A stretch of 64,000 nt of DNA from Pseudomonas sp. B6002 (GTDB taxonomy: Bacteria; Pseudomonadota; Gammaproteobacteria; Pseudomonadales; Pseudomonadaceae), in NCBI RefSeq assembly GCF_013385985.1, contig NZ_JACAOY010000004.1, positions 523,129-587,128 on the forward strand. The letters are read 5' to 3'. Each line of letters begins with the position of its first letter. The first letter of the stretch is position 1. The translations under genes and the position numbers were made by a program. The notes under the pieces were generated by a model that had not been told where the DNA came from, made no database searches, and saw only the letters and a list, made by a program, of their open reading frames with translations. Below, in pieces: positions 45,830 to 55,478 of the stretch.

Positions 45830-48800
45830 TCATGACTCTTCTTTGCGATGGGCCCATTGGTAGAGGGCCGGCAGCACCAGCAAGGTCAGCAAGGTGGAGG
45901 AGATGATGCCGCCGATCACCACCGTCGCCAACGGGCGCTGCACTTCGGCGCCGGTGCCAGTGGCCAGTGCCATGGGGATGAAGCCGAGGGACGCCACCAG
46001 CGCGGTCATCAACACCGGGCGCAAGCGTGTCAGCGCGCCTTCGTGGATCGCGACCGACAACGAACGCCCCTCCTCGCGCAGGTTGCGGATAAACGCAATC
46101 ATCACCAGCCCGTTGAGCACTGCCACACCAGACAACGCGATAAACCCCACTCCCGCCGAGATCGACAGCGGAATATCACGCAGCCACAGCGCCATGATCC
46201 CACCGGTCAACGCGAACGGAATCCCGGTGAACACCAGCAACCCATCCTTGAGGTTGTTGAACATCATGAACAGCAACCCGAACACCAGCAGCAAGGCCAC
46301 CGGCACCACGATGCGCAAACGCTCGGAGGCTTCTTTCAATTGTTCGAACTGGCCACCCCAGGTGGTCCAGTAACCGGCTGGCACCTTGACTTGCGCGGTA
46401 ATGGCCGCCTCGGCCTCATCCACAAACGAGCCAATGTCACGCCCACGCACATTGGCACTGACGATCACCAAGCGCTTGCCGTTCTCGCGGCTGATTTGAT
46501 TGGGGCCAAGCACCAGGTCCAGGCTGGCCACCTGGGACAACGCAATAAACCCCAGTTGCCCCGAGGCATTGCTGGCCAACGCCGGCACCGGGATCAACAA
46601 CCGTGACAAGCCGTCGATGTCGGTGCGCAACGCGTCGGACAAACGCACGACCATGTCAAAACGGCGGTCGCCTTCGTACAGCGTGCCGGCCTGGCGCCCG
46701 CCAACGGCGACGGCAATGGTGTCCTGCACATCGCCCACATTCAGGCCAAAACGCGCGGCCTTGTCGCGGTCGATATTGATGGTCAGTACCGGCAGGCCGG
46801 ACGTCTGCTCCACCTTTACCTCCGAGGCACCGTTGAGGGTTTGCAAGGTCTCGGCGATTTCAGCGGCGGTCCTGTTCAGCACCGCCATGTCATCGCCAAA
46901 CACCTTCACCGCCACATCGCTGCGCACGCCCGAAATCAGCTCGTTGAAGCGCAGCTGGATCGGTTGCGACAGTTCATACGCGCTGCCCGGCACAATCGCA
47001 CTGGCACGCTGGATATCGGCGATCAGGGCTTCGCGGGACTTTTTCGGGTCCGGCCACTGGTCCTTCGGCTTGAGCATCACGTAGCTGTCGGAAATGTTCG
47101 GCGGCATGGGGTCTGAGGCGATTTCCGCCGTGCCGGTGCGTGCAAACACCCGCTCGATTTCCGGCACCTGGGCCATCAAGGTTTTTTCCAATTGCTGCTG
47201 CATCTGCACCGATTGCGTGAGGCTGGTGCCGGGTACGCGCAGGGCTTGCTGGGCGAAGTCGCCTTCGCTGAGGCTGGGGATAAACTCGCTGCCCATGCGG
47301 CTGGCGACCCAGCCCGAACCCACGATGGTCAACACCGCCAAGCCAAACACCAGCGGACGGCGCGCCATCACCCAATCGAGCACCGGCGCATAGGCGCGGC
47401 GTGCGGTGCGCATCACCAGGTTTTCTTCTTCCTTGACCTTGCCGGTGACGAACAGCGCGATGGCCGCCGGCACGAAGGTCACCGACAAGATCATCGCGCC
47501 GAACAAGGCGATCACTACGGTGAACGCCATCGGGTGGAACATCTTCCCGGCCACCCCGGTGAGGGCGAAGATCGGCAGGTACACCACCATGATGATCAAC
47601 TGCCCGAAGATCAGCGCACGCCGCGCTTCCTTGGCGGCAGCGAACACTTCGTGCAGGCGTTCGCTGCGCGTGAGCAATCGCCCGTGACGCTGTTGCGCAT
47701 GGGCCAGGCGGCGAATGGCGTTTTCGACAATCACCACCGCGCCGTCGACGATGATGCCGAAGTCCAGCGCGCCAAGGCTCATCAGGTTGGCGCTGACCTT
47801 GTTGGTGAACATCCCGGTAAAGGTGAACAGCATCGCCAGCGGAATCACCATCGCGGTGATCAGTGCCGCACGAATGTTGCCCAGGAACAGGAACAGCACG
47901 GCCACCACCAGCAGCGCCCCTTCGAAGAGGTTTTTCTTCACGGTGGCGATGGCTTTTTCCACCAGGTTGGTGCGGTCGTAGACCGTGGCCGCGACCACGC
48001 CTGCGGGCAACGAACGGTTGATCTCTTCAAGCTTTTTGGCCACTGACTGGGACACCGTACGGCTGTTCTCACCGATCAGCATGAACACCGTGCCCAGCAC
48101 TACTTCCCGTCCGTTTTCGGTGGCCGCCCCCGTGCGCAACTCGCGGCCAATGTCGACCTGCGCCACGTTGCGCACGCGAATCGGCGTGCCGTCCGAGGTG
48201 GTGATCACGATATTGGCAATGTCGTCGACAGACGCCACCTGGCCCGGCGCGCGGATCAACAACTGCTCACCGCTGCGCTCGATGTACCCGGCGCCGACGT
48301 TGGCGTTGTTGCGCTCCAGCGCTGTGACCAGATCGCCCAAGGTCAGGTTGTAGGCGGCCAGGCGCTTAGGGTCGGGGGCGATCTGATACTCCTTGGCGAA
48401 TCCACCGATGGTGTTGATCTCGGCCACACCCGGCACGTTGCGCAGTTGCGGCTTGATGATCCAGTCCTGGATCACCCGCAGGTCGGTCGGGGTGTAGGGC
48501 GTGCCGTCGTCCTTGAGTGCGCCGTCCTTGGCCTCCACGGTCCACAGGAAAATTTCCCCCAGGCCCGTAGAGATCGGCCCCATGGCGGTTTCGATACCGT
48601 CGGGCAACTGCTCGCGGGCCACTTGCAGGCGTTCGTTGACCAACTGACGGGCGAAGAACAGGTCGGTGCCGTCTTTGAAAATCACCGTCACCTGGGACAG
48701 CCCGGAGCGCGACAGCGAACGGGTCTGCTGCAACCCCGGCAGCCCGGCCATGGCGGTTTCGATGGGAAAGGTGATGCGCTGTTCGGTTTCCAGCGGCGAG

Positions 48801-48967
48801 TAACCGGCCGCTGCGGAGTTGATCTGCACCTGCACGTTGGTGATGTCGGGCACCGCGTCGATGGGCAACTTCTGATAGCTGGCGATGCCGACACCGGCCA
48901 TCAACAGCACCGCCAGCAGCACGATGATGCGTTGCTCGATGGCGAATTGGATAAGGCGTTCAAACAT
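45830..48967 (-). CDS. czcA: Heavy-metal RND efflux pump CzcA
   Basis: 1045 residues. HME-type RND proton antiporter that pumps zinc, cobalt or cadmium with CzcB and CzcC. Twelve membrane helices expected in two halves. The proton-path segment in helix 4 reads LDFGIIVDGAVVIVEN with the Asp and Glu residues essential in CzcA; the start YQKLPIDAVPDITNVQVQ is typical. Third gene of the leftward czcCBA operon. Confidence 0.94.
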   Translation of the reverse strand: MFERLIQFAIEQRIIVLLAVLLMAGVGIASYQKLPIDAVPDITNVQVQINSAAAGYSPLETEQRITFPIETAMAGLPGLQQTRSLSRSGLSQVTVIFKDGTDLFFARQLVNERLQVAREQLPDGIETAMGPISTGLGEIFLWTVEAKDGALKDDGTPYTPTDLRVIQDWIIKPQLRNVPGVAEINTIGGFAKEYQIAPDPKRLAAYNLTLGDLVTALERNNANVGAGYIERSGEQLLIRAPGQVASVDDIANIVITTSDGTPIRVRNVAQVDIGRELRTGAATENGREVVLGTVFMLIGENSRTVSQSVAKKLEEINRSLPAGVVAATVYDRTNLVEKAIATVKKNLFEGALLVVAVLFLFLGNIRAALITAMVIPLAMLFTFTGMFTNKVSANLMSLGALDFGIIVDGAVVIVENAIRRLAHAQQRHGRLLTRSERLHEVFAAAKEARRALIFGQLIIMVVYLPIFALTGVAGKMFHPMAFTVVIALFGAMILSVTFVPAAIALFVTGKVKEEENLVMRTARRAYAPVLDWVMARRPLVFGLAVLTIVGSGWVASRMGSEFIPSLSEGDFAQQALRVPGTSLTQSVQMQQQLEKTLMAQVPEIERVFARTGTAEIASDPMPPNISDSYVMLKPKDQWPDPKKSREALIADIQRASAIVPGSAYELSQPIQLRFNELISGVRSDVAVKVFGDDMAVLNRTAAEIAETLQTLNGASEVKVEQTSGLPVLTINIDRDKAARFGLNVGDVQDTIAVAVGGRQAGTLYEGDRRFDMVVRLSDALRTDIDGLSRLLIPVPALASNASGQLGFIALSQVASLDLVLGPNQISRENGKRLVIVSANVRGRDIGSFVDEAEAAITAQVKVPAGYWTTWGGQFEQLKEASERLRIVVPVALLLVFGLLFMMFNNLKDGLLVFTGIPFALTGGIMALWLRDIPLSISAGVGFIALSGVAVLNGLVMIAFIRNLREEGRSLSVAIHEGALTRLRPVLMTALVASLGFIPMALATGTGAEVQRPLATVVIGGIISSTLLTLLVLPALYQWAHRKEES

Positions 48968-48985
48968 GGGGAATCACTCGCAGGA

Positions 48986-50092
48986 TCAATGGGCGTGTTC
49001 GGCCGAGCCTTTGCCCAGTTCGGACTTGAGGATGAAGCTGCCGACGGTGGCCACCTGCGCCCCGGCGTCGAGGCCCTGGCGCACTTCGACATAACCGTTT
49101 TCGCTGACGCCCAGTTCCAGATGGCGAGTGATAAAACCGTCGGGCGTGCGCACGAATACCGAGGGTTTGTCCTCCACGGTCTGGATCGCGGCCTGCGGCA
49201 CGGTGACCTTGGCCTGGTAGGTGTCGGTCGCCACCTGCACCGACACAAACAGGCCCGGGCGCCAGGCGTCATCGGGGTTGGGCACGGTCACGCGCACGGT
49301 GGCGGTGCGGGTTTGCTCACCGAGCAGATTACCGACGTAGGCCACGGTGCCTTGCACGTCGGTGCCCATCTCCGTGGAGCTGACGGTCACCGGTTTACCG
49401 ACACGCACCTTGTTCAAGTCCTTGGGAAACACGCCGAAGGTGACCCACACCTGGGACAGGTCCGAGAGGGTAAAGGCGTTGCTGGTTTCGCTGACCACCT
49501 CGCCCACGCCCAGGTGTTTTTCCACCACGGTGCCGGCGAACGGCGCACGCAACTCATAGCGATTGCCGCCCACCAACACCGCGCTGCCGCTGAGGGCGTT
49601 CATCTTCTGGCGCGCATTGTTCAGGGCGATTTCAGCTTCCTGCAGGGCCTGGCGCGCCAGCAGGTAATCCTGCTCGGCGGAGATTTTGTCCTGCCACAAC
49701 TGGCGCTCACGCTGGAAGGTGGTGCGCGCCAGTTCGACACGACGCTCGCTGGCCGCCAACTCGCTGCGCTGATCGGAAATCTGCTGGCTGGCGATCACCG
49801 CCAACAGCTCGCCCTTCTTTACTGACTGGCCAAGATTGACTTTCACCGACTCCACCACGCCTGCCGCACGGGGCACGATGTGCGAGGTACGGTCTTCGTC
49901 GAAACGCACTTCGCCGGGCAGCGTGAGCATCGTGCTGATCGCACGGGGCTGCGCCTGAGCCAGCTGAATGCCGGCCGCCTGGATCTGCTGTTCGGTGAGT
50001 TCAAGTGCGCCTTCTTCTTCGTCGGCCTTGGCAAAACCGGACAGCATCAGGCCGAGGGCGACGGCAAGCGCCACGCCATGTTTAGGGTTCAT
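48986..50092 (-). CDS. czcB: Periplasmic adaptor CzcB
   Basis: 368 residues. Membrane fusion protein linking CzcA and CzcC. Signal peptide ends near FAKA. Barrel-sandwich motif SVKVNLGQSVKKGELLAVI, a coiled-coil hairpin (about 105-180) and the second half GNRYELRAPFAGTVVEKHLGVGE. 18 bases before czcA. An acidic DEEE stretch follows the signal, perhaps a metal-binding patch. Confidence 0.92.
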   Translation of the reverse strand: MNPKHGVALAVALGLMLSGFAKADEEEGALELTEQQIQAAGIQLAQAQPRAISTMLTLPGEVRFDEDRTSHIVPRAAGVVESVKVNLGQSVKKGELLAVIASQQISDQRSELAASERRVELARTTFQRERQLWQDKISAEQDYLLARQALQEAEIALNNARQKMNALSGSAVLVGGNRYELRAPFAGTVVEKHLGVGEVVSETSNAFTLSDLSQVWVTFGVFPKDLNKVRVGKPVTVSSTEMGTDVQGTVAYVGNLLGEQTRTATVRVTVPNPDDAWRPGLFVSVQVATDTYQAKVTVPQAAIQTVEDKPSVFVRTPDGFITRHLELGVSENGYVEVRQGLDAGAQVATVGSFILKSELGKGSAEHAH

Positions 50093-50108
50093 AGAGGACT
50101 CCAGAAAA

Positions 50109-51329
50109 TCAAAACCGGGCGAGGTCGCCGTAGATTCGTTCGATGCGCACCCAGGCGTCGGTGGCCTGGGCGGTGGCCGCGAGGTATTGGGTGCGGGCTG
50201 CGATCAAGGTGCGCTGGGCGTCGAGCACGTCGAGGAAGTTGAACTTGCCCATCTCGAAACCACGGGTGGCGCTGTCCACTGCGCTCTGGGCAGCGGGCAG
50301 GATCTGTTGGTTGAACGCACGCACTTCGGTGTTCGCGGTTTGCCACAGGTCCAGGGCCTGGCGGGTTTCGGTGCGCAGGCGCAGTTCAGTGGCGTTGCGC
50401 AGGTCGCGGGCCTGGTCGGCACGACGGCTGGCGGCGAGTACGTTGCCCTGGTTGCGGTTGAACAATGGGATCGGCATCGACACGCCGATCAGGTTCACCC
50501 GTTCGCGCACACTGGCGTCGTATTGGCTGCCGATGGACAGGTCGAGGTCGGGAATGCGCTGGGCTTTTTCCAGGCCGACGCTGGCTTCGCTTTGCAGGAT
50601 CTGCAATTCGGCCAGGCGCAGTTCGGTGGTGTGTTCCAGGCGCGCCAGCAACTGCGCCGAGGCTGGTAATTGCGGCGCCACTTGGGTTGGCGCAGCAACG
50701 GCCTGGAAGTCGGTGGCGGCGCTGCCGGTGCTGGCGGCCAGGCGACGGTAGGCGTCAGTGAGGCCGACCTCGGCGCGGTTCAGTTCCAGGCGTATTTCCG
50801 ACAATTGCACCTGGGCGCGGGTGGCTTCTACCGGCGACGATTTACCTGCGGTCACGCGCCCATTGGCGACCACCAGGCCGCGCTCGGCCAGGGCCAGCGA
50901 GCGCTGCGCCAGGTCAAGGCGTTCCTGAGCGCGCAGGGCGCTGTAATAGCTGTCGATCACCTCGGCGCGCAGGCCGTTGCGCCGCTGCTCCAGGGTCAGC
51001 GCCGCCGCGTCCTGGGCCCGCGTCGCCACGTCGATACGCGCGCCACGCTTGCCACCCAGTTCCAGGGTCTGGCTGAGCTTGAGGGTGGTGGTGCGGGTAT
51101 CGCGACGGGTGTCTTCGGCATCCAGCGAAGCGACCGGGTTGGGGATCAATCCCGCTTGCTGGCGACCGCCCCTGGCGATGTCGATTTCCCATTGCGCCGC
51201 CGCCAGGTCCGGGTTGTTGGCGAAGGCGGTTTGCAGGGCCGAGTCGAGGGTGAGGGTTTGTGCCTGGACGGCACTGGCGGCGGCCCACAAGGCGGCCGCC
51301 CCCAACAGTGTTCTAAGCGAAAGTGCCAT
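50109..51329 (-). CDS. czcC: Outer-membrane channel CzcC
   Basis: 406 residues. TolC-like outer membrane factor with signal peptide (SAVQA) and no lipobox. Long helices with the repeats typical of the family, for example LLEQRRNGLRAEV-like segments in each half. First gene of czcCBA; czcD lies 100 bases upstream on the same strand. Confidence 0.9.
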   Translation of the reverse strand: MALSLRTLLGAAALWAAASAVQAQTLTLDSALQTAFANNPDLAAAQWEIDIARGGRQQAGLIPNPVASLDAEDTRRDTRTTTLKLSQTLELGGKRGARIDVATRAQDAAALTLEQRRNGLRAEVIDSYYSALRAQERLDLAQRSLALAERGLVVANGRVTAGKSSPVEATRAQVQLSEIRLELNRAEVGLTDAYRRLAASTGSAATDFQAVAAPTQVAPQLPASAQLLARLEHTTELRLAELQILQSEASVGLEKAQRIPDLDLSIGSQYDASVRERVNLIGVSMPIPLFNRNQGNVLAASRRADQARDLRNATELRLRTETRQALDLWQTANTEVRAFNQQILPAAQSAVDSATRGFEMGKFNFLDVLDAQRTLIAARTQYLAATAQATDAWVRIERIYGDLARF

Positions 51330-51428
51330 AACGAGAGTTCCACGCCCATGAAGTTGCTGAGGTTTCCCAGCGGGGGCAATGTAGCGTTCAGCACTTATCG
51401 CGGCGGTGGAGCAAAGATTACAAATCCG

Positions 51429-52334
51429 TCAGGCATGCACCTCGTCATGCTCATCGTGCTGAAACCCTTCGCCCTCGACCTGAATGGTGGCGTGGGAAAT
51501 ATCGAATTGTTCGTGCAGCAACTCCGTCACTCGACTGAGGATCTGTTGCTCGGAGCCTTGGGACGCATCGGCGACCAAGTGCGTGCTCAGCACATTCTTG
51601 CCGCTGGTCAGGGCCCAGATGTGCAAGTCGTGCACGTCCCTCACCCCAGGCACGCTACGAATGCCCTGCTCGACCTGATCGATATCAACGCCGTCCGGCA
51701 CACCTTGCAGCAGCACGTTCATGCTTTCCTTGAGCAGCGTCCAGGTGCGTGGCAACACCCAGAAACCGATGGCGGCCGCCACCAGCGAGTCGACCCAGCC
51801 CCAGCCGGTGAGCATGATCACCACCGCCGCGATGATCACGCCGATGGAGCCGAGCATGTCACTCCACACTTCCAGGTAGGCGCCCTTGACGTTGAGACTC
51901 TCGCCGCTGGCGGCGCTGAGCAGGCGCATGGAGATCAGGTTGACGATCAGCCCCAGCACTGCAATCACCAACATGCCGGTGGACTGGATCTCGGCCGGCG
52001 CCTGCAACCGTTGGTACGCCTCATACAGGATGTAGAACGCCACGGCGAACAACAGCAACGCATTGAACGCCGCTGCCAGTATCTCGAAGCGCGCATAACC
52101 GAAAGTGCGCTTGCGGTCGGCCGGGCGCTTGGCGACCTGGATGGCCACCAGGGAGATCGCCAGGGCCAGGGCGTCGGTCATCATGTGCGCGGCGTCGGAC
52201 AACAGTGCCAGGCTGCCGGTGACGAAGGCGCCGATCACTTCAGCGATCATGAAGCTGCCCGTCAGGCCCAGGGCCATCCATAACTTGCGCTCGTGGCCGG
52301 CGCGTACCTGGGCGTGGTTGTGTCCTGCGCTCAT
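51429..52334 (-). CDS. czcD: Cation diffusion facilitator CzcD
   Basis: 301 residues from the ATG at 52334, which has AGGAG upstream; the ATG at 52358 lies next to a palindromic repeat and lacks one. CDF antiporter of zinc, cobalt and cadmium. Six helices; metal-site residues in LLSDAAHMMTDALAL and later YLEVWSDMLGSIGV. A cytoplasmic C-terminal domain ends His/Glu-rich (HDEHDEVHA). Same strand as czcCBA, possibly in the same transcript. Confidence 0.93.
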   Translation of the reverse strand: MSAGHNHAQVRAGHERKLWMALGLTGSFMIAEVIGAFVTGSLALLSDAAHMMTDALALAISLVAIQVAKRPADRKRTFGYARFEILAAAFNALLLFAVAFYILYEAYQRLQAPAEIQSTGMLVIAVLGLIVNLISMRLLSAASGESLNVKGAYLEVWSDMLGSIGVIIAAVVIMLTGWGWVDSLVAAAIGFWVLPRTWTLLKESMNVLLQGVPDGVDIDQVEQGIRSVPGVRDVHDLHIWALTSGKNVLSTHLVADASQGSEQQILSRVTELLHEQFDISHATIQVEGEGFQHDEHDEVHA

Positions 52335-52358
52335 GGGGCGGTACTCCTGATTCGTCAT

Positions 52359-52440
52359 GTAGGAGCCGGCTTGCCGGCGATAACGGTTTTGGCCGTTGCG
52401 CCGACCTTGCGGGCGTCATCGCCGGCAAGCCGGCTCCTAC
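52359..52440. repeat. REPIN-type palindromic repeat
   Basis: GTAGGAGCCGGCTTGCCGGC to GCTCCTAC with a spacer unlike the other copies. Between divergent czcD and the GntP gene. Confidence 0.92.
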
Positions 52441-52628
52441 AAAGATAGAGTCCTGATGCAAAAAAGTGGCATGCCTTGCGGATTTATCATCCGGCCGCCA
52501 GTCCGGCGTTATTTTTTGGCGCACCAAAATCGCACACGGGCGCTCTGCCACGGTTCTATCAGGTATGCTTTTCGTGCAGGAAACAAAAAGAAACAAATTA
52601 GCCAACCTGTTCGATAAGGAGTCCCGTT

Positions 52629-53999
52629 TTGGAGTTATCGACTGCCGCGTGGATGGTTCACGACACCCGCCTCATGTTTTGTGTACTGCTGGCCATCGCC
52701 AGCATCATCGTGCTGATCAGCGCGACCAAGCTGCCGCCGTTCCTGTCGATCCTGATCGGCACCTTCATCGCCGGTGTCGGCGCCGGGCTGCCACCGGAGG
52801 AGGTCGCCAAGGCGTTCAGCAAGGGTGCCGGTGCAATCCTCGGTGAAGCCGGCATCATCATTGCCCTGGGCTCGATGCTCGGCGCGCTGATGGCGGAATC
52901 CGGCGCCGCCGACCGCATCGCCACCACCCTGCTTGGCCTGGGCAAGGGCAAGTCATTGCCCTGGGTGATGGCGCTGGTGGCCATGGTGATCGGCTTGCCG
53001 CTGTTCTTCGAAGTGGGCCTGGTGATGATGGTGCCGATCATCTTCGTGATGGCTAAACGTTCGAACCTGCCGCTGCTGAAAATCGCCATCCCGGCGCTGG
53101 CAGGCATGACCACCCTGCACGCCCTGATGCCACCGCACCCGGGCCCACTGATTGCAGTGGGTGCGTTGCACGCGGACCTGGGCCTGACCATGTTGCTGGG
53201 CTTCTGCCTGGCGGTGCCGGCGGTGATCCTCGCCGGCCCGATTTACGGCAACTGGCTGTCCAAGCGCCTGCACGTGGATGAACCGGCCGACATCGGCGCG
53301 CTGTTCAGCGCACCGCCCAAGGCGCCGCGTCAGCCGAGCTTCGGCGTGTCGTTGCTGATTATTTTGTTGCCGGTGATCCTGATGCTCGGCAGCACCCTGG
53401 CCAAGGTCGCCATGTCACCGGAGAGCCCGGTGGCGTTGACCTTGAAGTTCCTCGGTGAACCGCTGATCGCCCTCGGCCTGGCGGTGATTGCGGCCGTGAT
53501 CTGCCTGGGCTGGGCGGCCGGCATGCCGCGTGCCGAAGTCGGCAACACCCTGCGCAAGGCCCTGGCGCCGATCGCCGTGTTGCTGCTGACCATCGGCGCC
53601 GGTGGCGGCCTCAAGCAAACCTTGCTGGACGCGGGCGTCAGCCAGACCATCAGCAAGGTCGCCGAAGGCGCGCACATGCCGTACCTGCTGCTGGCGTGGT
53701 TGATCGCCGTGGCCTTGCGCCAGGCCACCGGCTCGGCCACCGTCGCCACCACCACGACGGCGGGCATCCTCGCGCCGATGATGGCCGGGCTGGCGGCCAC
53801 GCAAAGCTCACTGGTGGCCCTGGCGATTGGCGCCGGCTCGGTGTTCTTCTGCCACGTCAACGACGCCGGGTTCTGGATGGTGCGCGAGTATTTCGGCCTG
53901 CAGTTGAAGCAGACGATCTGGGTGTGGTCGGTGTTGCAGACCATCGTTTCAGTCGTCGGCTTGATCGGTACGTTGTTGCTCTGGCATTTCCTGACCTGA
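52629..53999 (+). CDS. gntP: GntP-family gluconate:proton symporter
   Basis: 456 residues, TTG start with AAGGAG upstream. About 12-14 membrane helices. GntP-family segments include IGLPLFFEVGLVMMVPII and HALMPPHPGPLIAVGAL and GSATVATTTTAGILAP. Takes up gluconate or related sugar acids. No kinase or GntR regulator is next to it. Convergent with the following MFS gene with three bases between stops. Confidence 0.9.
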   Translation: MELSTAAWMVHDTRLMFCVLLAIASIIVLISATKLPPFLSILIGTFIAGVGAGLPPEEVAKAFSKGAGAILGEAGIIIALGSMLGALMAESGAADRIATTLLGLGKGKSLPWVMALVAMVIGLPLFFEVGLVMMVPIIFVMAKRSNLPLLKIAIPALAGMTTLHALMPPHPGPLIAVGALHADLGLTMLLGFCLAVPAVILAGPIYGNWLSKRLHVDEPADIGALFSAPPKAPRQPSFGVSLLIILLPVILMLGSTLAKVAMSPESPVALTLKFLGEPLIALGLAVIAAVICLGWAAGMPRAEVGNTLRKALAPIAVLLLTIGAGGGLKQTLLDAGVSQTISKVAEGAHMPYLLLAWLIAVALRQATGSATVATTTTAGILAPMMAGLAATQSSLVALAIGAGSVFFCHVNDAGFWMVREYFGLQLKQTIWVWSVLQTIVSVVGLIGTLLLWHFLT

Positions 54000-54002
54000 G
54001 CC

Positions 54003-55292
54003 CTAGGCGGCCAAGGTGTGGCGCTTGCCAAATAGCGCCACACTCACCACGCCCACCGCCCCCATCACCACGCAATAGCCCACGCAGATCCACGGGCTGG
54101 TCGGCATCAGCGCGATCAACAGCAACGGCGTGGTGCTCGCCCACAGTGCATAGGCAATGTTGTAGGTGAAGGAAATGCCCGACACCCGCACCTGCGCCGG
54201 AAACAGGCCGACCATCACCGACGGCACCGCGCCCACCACCCCGCAACTCAAGCCCGCCACGGCATACGCCGCGCCCAGCCAGACGCCACCGGCGATGAGG
54301 CTGGCGTACAGCACAGCAACCCCCACCGGTAACAGCAGGCTGTAGACCAGCACCGCGCGCCAGGCGCCGATGCGGTCCACCAACAGGCCGGCAAGCACAC
54401 AGCCGATGTTCAGGAACACGATGCCCAAGGCGCTCAAGGCGAAGGTGTGGCTGGGGCTCATGCCGAAGGTTTTCTGCATCATGGTTGGGGTGATGACCAC
54501 CAGCACTACCACGGCGGAGGTGAGCACGCAGGTGAGGATCATTGCCGGCAGCAGCACGGCGCGGTGGTCGCGCAATACGGTGCGCAGCGGCAGTTCGGCG
54601 GCGGCCTGGCGGCGGGCCTGCATTTCGAGGAACACCGGGGTTTCGCTGAGCCAGCGGCGCAGCCACACGCCGATCACGCCGAACACACCGCCGAGCAGGA
54701 AGGGGAAGCGCCAGGCGTAGTCGAGGATTTCGGCGGGGGTGAAGACTTGCGCCAGCAAGGTGGCGGTCAGCGCGCCGAGCAGGTAGCCAAAGGTCAGGCC
54801 GGCTTGCAGGAAGCCCAGGGCGTAGCCGCGATGGTTTCTCGGCGCGTGTTCGGCGACGAAGGTCCAGGCGCTCGGCACTTCACCGCCCACGGCGGCGCCT
54901 TGCAGCACGCGCAGCGCCAGCAGAATCAATGGGGCGAAATAGCCGATTTGCGCATAGGTTGGCATGACGCCAATCAGCAGGCAGGGCAACGCCATCATCA
55001 GGATGCTGAGGCTGAACACCCGTTTGCGCCCCAGATGATCGGCAAAATGTGCCATCAGGATGCCGCCCAGCGGCCGCGCCAGGTAGCCGGTGACGAAGAT
55101 GCCGAAGCTTTGCAGCAGGCGCAGCCATTCGGGCATTTCCGGCGGGAAGAACAGTTGGCTGAGGGTCAGTGCGAAGAACACGAAGATGATGAAGTCGTAG
55201 ATTTCCAGGGCGCCGCCCAGGGCGGCCAGGCCCAGGGTTTTGTAGTCGGAGCGGGAAAAACGCTGCGCCCGTGGGAAAGAGGTGGCAGTCAT
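54003..55292 (-). CDS. MHS-family MFS carboxylate transporter
   Basis: 429 residues, 12 helices. Metabolite:proton symporter (citrate, alpha-ketoglutarate or similar) group: FGIFVTGYLARPLGGILMAHFADHLGRKR carries the family motif A near residues 65-95 and QGAAVGGEVPSAWTFVAEHAP is typical. Substrate unknown. Divergent from the fatty acid transporter at 55479. Confidence 0.88.
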   Translation of the reverse strand: MTATSFPRAQRFSRSDYKTLGLAALGGALEIYDFIIFVFFALTLSQLFFPPEMPEWLRLLQSFGIFVTGYLARPLGGILMAHFADHLGRKRVFSLSILMMALPCLLIGVMPTYAQIGYFAPLILLALRVLQGAAVGGEVPSAWTFVAEHAPRNHRGYALGFLQAGLTFGYLLGALTATLLAQVFTPAEILDYAWRFPFLLGGVFGVIGVWLRRWLSETPVFLEMQARRQAAAELPLRTVLRDHRAVLLPAMILTCVLTSAVVVLVVITPTMMQKTFGMSPSHTFALSALGIVFLNIGCVLAGLLVDRIGAWRAVLVYSLLLPVGVAVLYASLIAGGVWLGAAYAVAGLSCGVVGAVPSVMVGLFPAQVRVSGISFTYNIAYALWASTTPLLLIALMPTSPWICVGYCVVMGAVGVVSVALFGKRHTLAA

Positions 55293-55478
55293 GACAAGGC
55301 TCGGCAGACAAACAAAATGGCGTGCAGGTTATGAGTTGGGCCGAGTGATGGCAATCACGACAGATATATTTGTTTTCCTCATTGATCGATGAAGATAACT
55401 GCATTCCCATATCAATGGCCGTAGCGGAACATGCCGTAAAACTGCCAACACCCATAATAAATACAAGAGGAATGACTC

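Noticed and set aside
55339-55352. GG-N10-GC possible sigma-54 promoter before the AtoE-type gene
   Set aside because: Flanking bases fit the -24/-12 consensus poorly and no activator gene is near.
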